Assembly: GCF_014648075.1 (NCBI RefSeq)
Contig: NZ_BMQK01000009.1
Span: forward strand, 62,001 to 126,000
Direction of reading: 5' to 3'
Origin: Streptomyces ruber
GTDB lineage: Bacteria > Actinomycetota > Actinomycetes > Streptomycetales > Streptomycetaceae
Length of the DNA stretch: 64,000 nt
In this document: positions 8,490-15,192 of the stretch, one piece after another
Position numbering within the stretch: position 1 is the stretch's first letter
How the letters are laid out: every line of letters starts with the position of its first letter
Translations under genes and position numbers: made by a program
Notes under the pieces: model-generated
Told to the model about the DNA's origin: nothing
What the model saw: the letters and a program-made list of their open reading frames with translations, nothing else
Database searches by the model: none

Positions 8490-9245
8490 ATGGCGACCAC
8501 CACGGTGCTTCCCGGCTCCCGGACCGAGGCGGACGGCTCCGCCGTCGTACGGGTGCTGAGCTACAACATCCGCTCGATGCAGGACGACACCGCCGCGCTG
8601 GCCCGGGTGATCACGGCCTGCGCCCCCGACCTGGTGCTGATCGCGGAGGCCCCCCGGTTCTTCCGCTGGCGCAAGAAACTGGCGCGGCTCGCGGCGGCCT
8701 CCGGACTGGTCGTCCTCTCGGGCGGCGCCACCGCCGCGGGACCGGCCCTCCTGTGCTCGCTGCGGGCGACGGTCGAACGCACGGAGGACGTGCTGCTGCC
8801 CCTCACCCCCGGCCTGCACCGGCGCGGCTTCGCCACGGCGGTCGTACGGTTCGGCCGGGCCCGGCTCGGCGTGCTCGGCACGCATCTGAGCCTGCAGAAG
8901 GACGAGCGGTACGAGCAGGCCGGTCTGCTCCTCGACCGGCTCGCCGGCATGGGCGTGGAGCACGCGGTCGCGGGCGGCGACATCAACGACACCCCGGACG
9001 GCCGGAGCTTCGGACGCCTCGCCGCCGGGCTCCAGGACTGCCGGGCGGCCGCTCCGTGGGGCGGGGAGCACACCTCGACGGCGACGGACCCCGTGAAGCG
9101 GATCGACGCGATCTTCGCCACCCGGGGCATCGAGGTCCTGGGCTGCGGGGTGCCCGTGGGCCACCCCGGGGTGACGGAGGCGGACCTGAGGGCGGCCACC
9201 GACCATCTGCCGGTGCTGGCCGCGCTCAGGGTGCCCGCCTCCTGA
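8490..9245 (+). CDS. Endonuclease/exonuclease/phosphatase (EEP) superfamily protein
   Basis: A 251-residue protein with the full set of EEP metal-phosphoesterase motifs: SYNIRSM (Asn), LIAEAP (metal-binding Glu), GTHLSLQKDER (His), GGDINDTPDG (Asp/Asn pair), DAIFAT (Asp) and TDHLPVLAAL (terminal Asp-His). The superfamily includes DNases, sphingomyelinases and inositol phosphatases; the substrate is not evident. There is no signal peptide, so it acts in the cytosol. The ATG is chosen for the leaderless promoter immediately before it. Its stop codon faces the stop of the opposing gene with a single base between them. Confidence 0.88.
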   Translation: MATTTVLPGSRTEADGSAVVRVLSYNIRSMQDDTAALARVITACAPDLVLIAEAPRFFRWRKKLARLAAASGLVVLSGGATAAGPALLCSLRATVERTEDVLLPLTPGLHRRGFATAVVRFGRARLGVLGTHLSLQKDERYEQAGLLLDRLAGMGVEHAVAGGDINDTPDGRSFGRLAAGLQDCRAAAPWGGEHTSTATDPVKRIDAIFATRGIEVLGCGVPVGHPGVTEADLRAATDHLPVLAALRVPAS

Positions 9246-9246
9246 G

Positions 9247-10056
9247 TCAGACGACCGCGCCGCGCCCCGGGTCGTCGTTCTCCTCGTCGTCGTCCTTCAT
9301 ACGCACCACCAGCGTGGCGAAGCCGCCGAGGAAGCCGCCGATGCCGAGCGTGGCCAGCCACCAGGTCATGTGCCAGCCCAGGAGCACGGCGAGCAGCAGC
9401 AGGAGGGGTCCGCCCATCACTCCGAGCCAGGCGAACCTGGCCGTCGTGTCGGCGGCGGGCAGCGGCGGCGGCTCGGGCGGCACGAAGTGGCCCTCGTCGT
9501 CCTCGGCGTCCCCGCCCTTCCCGCTCTTCGTGCCCTGACCGTCCCCGTCGGGCTCGGCCAGCCGGTAGTCGCGCGGCCCGACGCCGGGGGCGAAGGCGAC
9601 GGAGCTGCCCAGGGGGCGTGTCGTGGCCGGCCCGCCCTGCTCGTCGTCGGAGGTGGCGCCGGTGTCGGTGGCGTCGGCGTTGCCGGAGGGGGCGGCGTCG
9701 TCGGGGGACCCCGCCTCGAGCAGGGCCAGGTCCTCCACGGACTTGAACGGCTTCGTCCCGGGCGGGTCCGGCGGCTCCTCCCCGTACCCGGCGACGATGG
9801 CCCGCCACGCGGCGTCCTCGTCGAACGGCACGTTCTGCCCGTCGCCGCCCCTGTCCCTGTCCCTGTCCCTGTTCCTGTTCCTGTTCCTGTTCCTGTCGTC
9901 GTTCCCGTCGTTCCCGTCGTTCCCGTCTCTGTCCCCGTCCCCGGACGGCGGTCTGCCGGCGGGCGTACCGGCGGGCGGAGTACCAGCGGAGTCACCGGGA
10001 GAGGAGGCGGGCGCCGCCTTCTCCTCAGGCTCGCGCTCGGAGTCGTGCTCAGCCAC
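9247..10056 (-). CDS. Acidic disordered protein with two C-terminal membrane helices
   Basis: A 269-residue protein of unknown function. Residues 1 to about 190 are low-complexity, acidic and probably disordered, including a tract of Gly-Asn-Asp and Arg-Asn/Arg-Asp dipeptide repeats encoded by short DNA repeats. Two adjacent transmembrane segments follow (GVMGGPLLLLLAVLLGW and WLATLGIGGFLGGFATLVV), ending in an acidic tail. The GTG start overlaps the 3' end of the upstream esterase gene by 8 bp, so the two are probably translationally coupled; a start inside the upstream gene is possible but less likely. It looks like a small anchored protein with a cytosolic N-terminal tether. No enzyme motif is visible. 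Confidence 0.75.
   Translation of the reverse strand: MAEHDSEREPEEKAAPASSPGDSAGTPPAGTPAGRPPSGDGDRDGNDGNDGNDDRNRNRNRNRDRDRDRGGDGQNVPFDEDAAWRAIVAGYGEEPPDPPGTKPFKSVEDLALLEAGSPDDAAPSGNADATDTGATSDDEQGGPATTRPLGSSVAFAPGVGPRDYRLAEPDGDGQGTKSGKGGDAEDDEGHFVPPEPPPLPAADTTARFAWLGVMGGPLLLLLAVLLGWHMTWWLATLGIGGFLGGFATLVVRMKDDDEENDDPGRGAVV
9851..9926. repeat. Short tandem repeats (6-bp and 9-bp) inside a coding region
   Basis: CTGTCC occurs three times, followed by four CTGTTC (9851-9892), and then a 9-bp unit GTCGTTCCC occurs three times. On the coding (minus) strand these give Asn-Asp-Gly, Arg-Asn and Arg-Asp repeats. All units are multiples of three, so length changes keep the frame. Confidence 0.9.
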
Positions 10057-10867
10057 CAGTGGCCGTCCCTTCCTGCTGTTTCGCCGGCGCCGCGGTCGCC
10101 TCCTCGCCGGCGCCGCCGGGGGAGGCACTGAGCCGGCCGATGAACGCGTGGCTCTCCTCGAAGATCAGGTCCGCGTCGTTGTCCAACGTCGCCACGTGGT
10201 AGCTCTGTTCCAGCAGCACCTCCCGGACGTCCCTGGACGACACCCGGCCCAGGACGCGCGCCGAGTCGACGGGCGGCACCACGTGGTCCCGCGTGCTGTG
10301 CAGCAGCAGCAACGGCTGGGTGACCTGCGGGAGCTCCTTGTCGACCAGCCGGAGGAAGGCGCGCAGCGAGTGCGCCGCGTGCGACGGCACCCGGTCGTAA
10401 CCGACCTCGACGCCGCCCTCCTTCCTGATGTCGCTCGTGATCCCCTTCGTCGTGGGGACGAGGTGACGGAGCACGGGAAGGGCGTGCGCGGCCAGGCCGT
10501 GCACCTTGTTCGCGGGATTGACGACGACGACCCCGCTGACGCCGTCCCCGTGCTTCGCGGCCAGCCGCAGGGCCAGGGCGCCGCCCATGGACAGCCCGCA
10601 GACGAACACGCGCGCGCAGCGCTCGCGCAGGGAGCGCAGCTCGCGGTCCACCTCCGCGTACCAGTCCTGCCAGCCCGTGAGCTGCATGTCCTCCCAGCGC
10701 GTGCCGTGCCCGGGCAGCAGCGGCAGCGAGACGGTCAGACCGCGCTCGGCGTGGTGTTCGGCCCAGGGGCGCAGCGGCTGGGGGGAACCGGTGAAGCCGT
10801 GACAGAGCAGGACGCCGGTCTCCCCGCCCTCGTGGCGGTACGGCTCGGCTCCAGGAAGGACCGGCAC
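10049..10867 (-). CDS. Alpha/beta-hydrolase (carboxylesterase or monoacylglycerol lipase type)
   Basis: A 272-residue serine hydrolase. It shows the oxyanion motif LLCHGFTGSPQ, the nucleophile elbow VFVCGLSMGGA, a catalytic Asp in LLLHSTRDHVVP and a His in EQSYHVATLD. Together these form the classic Ser-Asp-His triad of thermostable carboxylesterases (Est30-like) and monoacylglycerol lipases. It is cytosolic, since no signal peptide is present. The GTG start is supported by AGGAG 8 nt upstream and by the conserved start VLPGAEPY. It lies next to, but is divergent from, a PlsC acyltransferase gene, so a role in acyl-lipid turnover is reasonable but not shown. Confidence 0.88.
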   Translation of the reverse strand: MPVLPGAEPYRHEGGETGVLLCHGFTGSPQPLRPWAEHHAERGLTVSLPLLPGHGTRWEDMQLTGWQDWYAEVDRELRSLRERCARVFVCGLSMGGALALRLAAKHGDGVSGVVVVNPANKVHGLAAHALPVLRHLVPTTKGITSDIRKEGGVEVGYDRVPSHAAHSLRAFLRLVDKELPQVTQPLLLLHSTRDHVVPPVDSARVLGRVSSRDVREVLLEQSYHVATLDNDADLIFEESHAFIGRLSASPGGAGEEATAAPAKQQEGTATGG

Positions 10868-11074
10868 GTTCGGTCTCCTGTTCGGTGAGGTGGGGCTTTC
10901 GAGGCGTACTTCACCGTACGCGACCGCACTGACACCGACCAGGGGTTTCGCCCACTCGGGACGGCCTTCGGCGACCGCGCCGCACCCGTACCACGCGGTC
11001 CGCGCATCGGCCCGTGGAGCCCCGTGTCGGCGCTCCGGGTTAAGGTCTGATCGACAGACACAGGAGGCACTCGG

Positions 11075-11878
11075 TTGTTGTACGGCGCGATGAAGGTGGG
11101 CATCGGGGGGCCGTTGAGGCTCGCCTTCAGGCCCTGGGTGGAAGGCCTGGAGAACATCCCCGCCGAGGGCCCCGCGATCCTCGCGAGCAATCACCTGTCG
11201 TTCTCCGACTCGTTCTTCCTGCCCGCGGTCCTCGACCGCAAGGTGACGTTCATCGCGAAGGCCGAGTACTTCACGACGCCGGGCATCAAGGGCCGGATGA
11301 CCGCCGCCTTCTTCAAGGGGGTCGGCCAGCTCCCGGTGGACCGCTCCGGTACGCGGGGCGCGGGCGAGGCGGCGATCAAGAGCGGCATCGAGGTCCTGGA
11401 GCGCGGTGAGCTGTTCGGCATCTACCCGGAGGGCACGCGCTCGCCCGACGGCCGGCTGTACCGGGGCAAGCCCGGCGGCCTCGCGCGCGTGACGCTCGCC
11501 ACCGGCGCCCCCGTGATCCCGGTCGCCATGATCGACACCGAGAAGATCCAGCCGCCCGGGAAGGTCGTCCCGAAGCTGATGCGCCCGGGCATCCGGATCG
11601 GCAAGCCCCTCGACTTCCGCCGCTACCAGGGCATGGAACAGGACCGCTTCATCCTGCGCGCGGTGACCGACGAGGTCATGTACGAGATCATGAAGCTCTC
11701 CGGCCAGGAGTACGTCGACATGTACGCGACGGCCGCCAAGCGGCAGATCGCGGAGGCGGCGAAGGCGGAGAAGCAGGCCCAGAAGGAAGCACAGAAGGAA
11801 GCAGGCAAGGCGGACAGGGAAGACAAGGCGCACGAGAAGCGGGAGACGGAGCCGGAGAAGGAACGCTCCGGTCCGTAG
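11075..11878 (+). CDS. PlsC-type 1-acylglycerol-3-phosphate acyltransferase
   Basis: A 267-residue lysophospholipid acyltransferase. It has the catalytic HX4D box in SNHLSFSDSFF, the phosphate-binding block YPEGTRSPDGRLYRG, and the later motif TGAPVIPVAMI. It should acylate lysophosphatidic acid to phosphatidic acid at the membrane surface. The last 45 residues are a Lys/Glu/Ala-rich helical tail (AEKQAQKEAQKEAGK) that is not needed for the fold. AGGAGG lies 7 nt before the TTG used here; a second TTG or an ATG five codons on is possible. It is close to the PimB/FadD/SRPBCC group that also surrounds plsC in mycobacteria (Rv2182c, from memory). Confidence 0.88.
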   Translation: MLYGAMKVGIGGPLRLAFRPWVEGLENIPAEGPAILASNHLSFSDSFFLPAVLDRKVTFIAKAEYFTTPGIKGRMTAAFFKGVGQLPVDRSGTRGAGEAAIKSGIEVLERGELFGIYPEGTRSPDGRLYRGKPGGLARVTLATGAPVIPVAMIDTEKIQPPGKVVPKLMRPGIRIGKPLDFRRYQGMEQDRFILRAVTDEVMYEIMKLSGQEYVDMYATAAKRQIAEAAKAEKQAQKEAQKEAGKADREDKAHEKRETEPEKERSGP

Positions 11879-11908
11879 ACGCGTCCGTGAGGGGTGGGGG
11901 TGAGCCTT

Positions 11909-13156
11909 GTGCCCAAGCGCGAGACAGTCATGAGGATGTCGGTCGAGCAGCCGCTGTGGCGTGCGCTGACCGGCTATCGCATCCTCACCCTGGTGTACGC
12001 GACGGGCCTGTTCGTCAGCGCGTACGACAGGTTCGTGCGCCCCTGGGTGGCCATCGCCTACTTCGCCGTCCTGTGCGTGTGGACGCTGGCGACCCTGCCC
12101 AAGGTGGCGAACGCCGCCAACTGCACCAGACGGTTCCTCGCCGCCGACCTCACCGTCGCGCTCACCGGCATCCTGCTCACCCGTGTCGCCGACGACGTGT
12201 CCCGGATAGAGGCCGGCGGCCCCACGCTGCCGTCGATCTGGACCGCGGGCGCCGTGCTGGCGTACGCGATCAAGGGCGGCTGGCGCTGGGCCGCCTTCGC
12301 CTCCACGCTGGTCGCCGTCGCCAACCTGGCCGAGCGCGGCGACGTGACCCGCGACACCGTGCACAACGTGCTGCTGGTCTGCATCGCCTCCATCGGCATC
12401 GGCTACGTCGTCGAGGTCGCCCGCGCCTCCGAGCGCACCCTCGCCCGCGCCCTGGAGATCGAGGCCGCGACGAGGGAACGGGAGCGGTTGGCCCGCGACA
12501 TCCACGACAGCGTGCTCCAGGTACTCGCCATGGTGCAGCGCCGCGGGACCGCGCTCGGCGGTGAGGCGGCGGAGCTGGGCCGGCTGGCGGGCGAGCAGGA
12601 GGTGGCGCTGCGCAGCCTGGTCATGGGCGGGCTCGTCCCCGTGTCCCGTACGTCGGAGGACGCGGCCGAGGGCGCGGTGGTCCGGCTGGTCGACGCGCCG
12701 GACGAGGACGGCGCGCGGGCCGGGGACCCGGTGGACCTGCGGACGCTGCTCACCCGGTACGCCGGTGCCACGGTCACCCTCTCCGAGCCGGGTGCCCCGG
12801 TGCCGCTCGCCCCGCACGCCGCGCGTGAGCTGGCCGCCGCGGTCGGGGCCGCCCTGGACAACGTCGGCCGGCACGCGGGTGCGGACGCGCGCGCGTGGAT
12901 CCTGGTCGAGGACGAGCCGGACGAGGTGATCGTGACCGTGCGCGACGACGGCCCCGGCATCCCGGAGGGGCGGCTCGCGCAGGCCGAGGGCGAGGGGCGG
13001 CTCGGTGTCGCCCTCTCCATCCGGGGGCGGCTGCGGGACGTCGGCGGCACGGCCGAGGTGATCTCGATCCCGGGACAGGGCACGGAAGTCGAACTGAAGG
13101 TACCGAAGGCCCGCGAGGGCACCGACGGCACACGGGGGAAGGCGGAACGGACGTGA
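11909..13156 (+). CDS. macS: MacS-family sensor histidine kinase
   Basis: A 415-residue membrane sensor kinase. The N-terminal half has about five hydrophobic segments (such as LTLVYATGLFVSAY and AIAYFAVLCVWTLATL) and forms the MacS-type sensor domain. The dimerisation/phosphoacceptor box is ERLARDIHDSVLQVLAMV, a HisKA_3 type. The ATPase domain has DNVGRHAG (N box) and VRDDGPGIPEG (G1 box). It pairs with the LuxR-type regulator 46 bp downstream. As I recall, the S. coelicolor MacRS pair controls membrane-protein genes that affect aerial growth and antibiotic production. The start is uncertain: GTG codons at 11894 and 11909 and an ATG at 11930 are all in frame. Confidence 0.88.
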   Translation: MPKRETVMRMSVEQPLWRALTGYRILTLVYATGLFVSAYDRFVRPWVAIAYFAVLCVWTLATLPKVANAANCTRRFLAADLTVALTGILLTRVADDVSRIEAGGPTLPSIWTAGAVLAYAIKGGWRWAAFASTLVAVANLAERGDVTRDTVHNVLLVCIASIGIGYVVEVARASERTLARALEIEAATRERERLARDIHDSVLQVLAMVQRRGTALGGEAAELGRLAGEQEVALRSLVMGGLVPVSRTSEDAAEGAVVRLVDAPDEDGARAGDPVDLRTLLTRYAGATVTLSEPGAPVPLAPHAARELAAAVGAALDNVGRHAGADARAWILVEDEPDEVIVTVRDDGPGIPEGRLAQAEGEGRLGVALSIRGRLRDVGGTAEVISIPGQGTEVELKVPKAREGTDGTRGKAERT

Positions 13157-13202
13157 CGGAAAGGACGGGCGTGGCACGGTCCGGGGCGAAGGCGGTACGG
13201 CG

Positions 13203-13940
13203 ATGACGGGCGGCGCCGAGGAGGCGTACGAGGGGCAGGGCGACGGGCGGGACGCCGGGCAGGGCGGCGGCCGCCCGGGCCACATCCGGGTCATGGTGGT
13301 CGACGACCACCCGATGTGGCGCGACGCCGTCGCCCGCGACCTGGCCGAGTCGGGCTTCGAGGTGGTCGCCACCGCCGGCGACGGCGAGCAGGCGGTGCGC
13401 CGCGCCCGGGCCGCCGCGCCGGACGTCCTCGTCCTGGACCTGAACCTGCCCGTGAAGCCCGGTGTGCAGGTCTGCAAGGAACTGGTGGGCGCGGACCCGG
13501 GCCCGCGCGTCCTCGTCCTGTCGGCCAGCGGTGAGCACGCGGACGTGCTGGAGGCGGTGAAGTCCGGGGCCACCGGTTACCTGCTGAAGTCGGCCTCGAC
13601 GGAGGAGCTGATCGACGCGGTGCGCCGGACGGCCGCCGGTGACCCCGTCTTCACGCCGGGCCTCGCGGGCCTGGTCCTCGGCGAGTACCGGCGCCTGGCC
13701 TCCGAACCGGCCCCGGCCCCGGGGGGCGGTGGGCCCGACGCGCCCCGGCTCACCGACCGCGAGACCGAGGTGCTCCGCCTGGTCGCCAAGGGTCTGAGCT
13801 ACAAGCAGATCGCGGAGCGGCTGGTGATCTCCCACCGCACGGTGCAGAACCACGTGCAGAACACCTTGGGCAAGCTCCAGCTGCACAACCGCGTCGAGCT
13901 GGTGCGCTACGCCATAGAGAGAGGGCTCGACGAGGCGTAA
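13203..13940 (+). CDS. macR: NarL/LuxR-type response regulator MacR
   Basis: A 245-residue two-component regulator. The receiver domain has the acidic pair VVDDHPMW, the phosphorylation site VLDLNLPVKPG, and the conserved Ser/Ala and Lys (VLSASGEH, YLLKSAS). A Pro/Ala/Gly linker precedes the LuxR-type DNA-binding domain LTDRETEVLRLVAKGLS with the recognition helix ISHRTVQNHVQNTL. It follows the kinase gene in the same direction and is surely its partner. The first 27 residues are Gly-rich and not part of the domain; the ATG is the only good start and has a GAAGGCGG stretch upstream. From memory, MacR binds TGAGTAC-N2-GTACTCA inverted repeats. Confidence 0.9.
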   Translation: MTGGAEEAYEGQGDGRDAGQGGGRPGHIRVMVVDDHPMWRDAVARDLAESGFEVVATAGDGEQAVRRARAAAPDVLVLDLNLPVKPGVQVCKELVGADPGPRVLVLSASGEHADVLEAVKSGATGYLLKSASTEELIDAVRRTAAGDPVFTPGLAGLVLGEYRRLASEPAPAPGGGGPDAPRLTDRETEVLRLVAKGLSYKQIAERLVISHRTVQNHVQNTLGKLQLHNRVELVRYAIERGLDEA

Positions 13941-14114
13941 ACCGGGGCGTTTCACCCCATAGGGTGGTGTCCATTTGATCAACTCGCCCGTATTGCCTCC
14001 GGTTTGACCTTCCGCGCCATGCCCGGGTGACCTGGATCACTATTAGCGTGACGGGTGTCAGGTGCCGTGCGTCCGCGACGCGCGTCAGGCACGCGTATGG
14101 CGAAGGGACAAACC

Positions 14115-15143
14115 ATGCGGGTCGGAGTACTGACCGGAGGCGGCGACTGCCCCGGGCTCAACGCCGTCATCCGGGGCATCGTCCGCAAGGGCGTGCAGAG
14201 TTACGGCTACGACTTCGTCGGCTTCCGGGACGGCTGGCGCGGTCCTCTCGAGAACGACAGCGTGCGGCTCGACATCCCCGCCGTGCGCGGGATCCTGCCG
14301 CGCGGCGGCACCATCCTCGGCTCCTCGCGCACCAACCCCCTCAAGCGGGACGACGGCATCCGCCGCATCAAGGAGAACCTCGCCAAACAGGAGGTCGAGG
14401 CGCTCATCGCGATCGGCGGCGAGGACACGCTCGGTGTGGCCGCCGAGCTGACCGACGAGTACGGCGTGCCCGTCGTCGGCGTCCCCAAGACCATCGACAA
14501 CGACCTCTCGGCCACGGACTACACGTTCGGCTTCGACACGGCGGTCGGCATCGCGACGGAGGCGATCGACCGGCTGCACACCACGGCCGAGTCCCACATG
14601 CGTGTCCTCGTCGTCGAGGTGATGGGCCGCCACGCCGGCTGGATCGCCCTCCACTCGGGCCTCGCCGGCGGCGCCAACGTCATCCTCATTCCCGAGCAGC
14701 GCTTCGACGTCGACCAGGTGTGCGCCTGGGTGACCTCGCGCTTCCGGGCCTCCTACGCGCCGATCGTCGTCGTGGCCGAGGGGGCCGTGCCCAGGGACGG
14801 CGACATGGTGCTGAAGGACGAGTCCCTCGACTCCTTCGGGCACGTCCGGCTGTCCGGCGTCGGCGAGTGGCTGGCCAAGCAGATCGAGAAGCGCACGGGC
14901 AAGGAGGCGCGGACGACCGTCCTCGGCCACGTCCAGCGCGGCGGCACCCCGAGCGCCTTCGACCGCTGGCTCGCCACGCGCTTCGGGCTGCACGCGATCG
15001 ACGCCGTCCACGACGGCGACTTCGGCAAGATGGTCGCCCTGCGCGGCACGGACATCGTCCGCGTCCCCATCCGGGAGGCCACGGCGAAGCTGAAGACGGT
15101 CGACCCGAAGCTGTACGAGGAGGTCGGGGTCTTCTTCGGCTGA
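14115..15143 (+). CDS. pfkA: 6-phosphofructokinase with pyrophosphate-type active-site residues
   Basis: A 342-residue group III phosphofructokinase of the actinomycete type, phosphorylating fructose 6-phosphate. Motifs are the start GVLTGGGDCPGLNAVIR, the substrate and catalytic region PKTIDNDL (catalytic Asp128), MGRHAGWIA, and LGHVQRGGTPS. At the phosphoryl-donor site it reads GGEDTLG (Asp104) and PKTIDND (Lys125). In ATP-dependent enzymes these two positions (E. coli Gly104 and Gly124) are normally glycine at the first, while Asp plus Lys marks pyrophosphate-dependent enzymes. GAAGGG sits 7 nt before the ATG. S. coelicolor has three pfkA paralogues; by position this one matches the third. 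Its cosubstrate should be tested rather than assumed. Confidence 0.93.
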   Translation: MRVGVLTGGGDCPGLNAVIRGIVRKGVQSYGYDFVGFRDGWRGPLENDSVRLDIPAVRGILPRGGTILGSSRTNPLKRDDGIRRIKENLAKQEVEALIAIGGEDTLGVAAELTDEYGVPVVGVPKTIDNDLSATDYTFGFDTAVGIATEAIDRLHTTAESHMRVLVVEVMGRHAGWIALHSGLAGGANVILIPEQRFDVDQVCAWVTSRFRASYAPIVVVAEGAVPRDGDMVLKDESLDSFGHVRLSGVGEWLAKQIEKRTGKEARTTVLGHVQRGGTPSAFDRWLATRFGLHAIDAVHDGDFGKMVALRGTDIVRVPIREATAKLKTVDPKLYEEVGVFFG

Positions 15144-15157
15144 GGCCGGCCGTCTCG

Positions 15158-15192
15158 CGCGCGCGTTCCCGCCTACCGGGGGAACGCGCGCG
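15158..15192. terminator. Bidirectional hairpin between pfkA and trpEG
   Basis: A perfect 13-bp stem (CGCGCGCGTTCCC with its complement) has a 9-nt loop. It lies between the two converging genes, and its right arm encodes the last codons of trpEG. It can stop transcription from either side. Confidence 0.65.

Noticed and set aside
9851-9926. Possible CRISPR array
   Set aside because: The units are 6 and 9 bp without spacers and lie in a coding frame.
10049-13573. Apparent 1174-codon minus-strand frame
   Set aside because: It reads antisense through the acyltransferase and sensor kinase genes; only its last 272 codons form the hydrolase.
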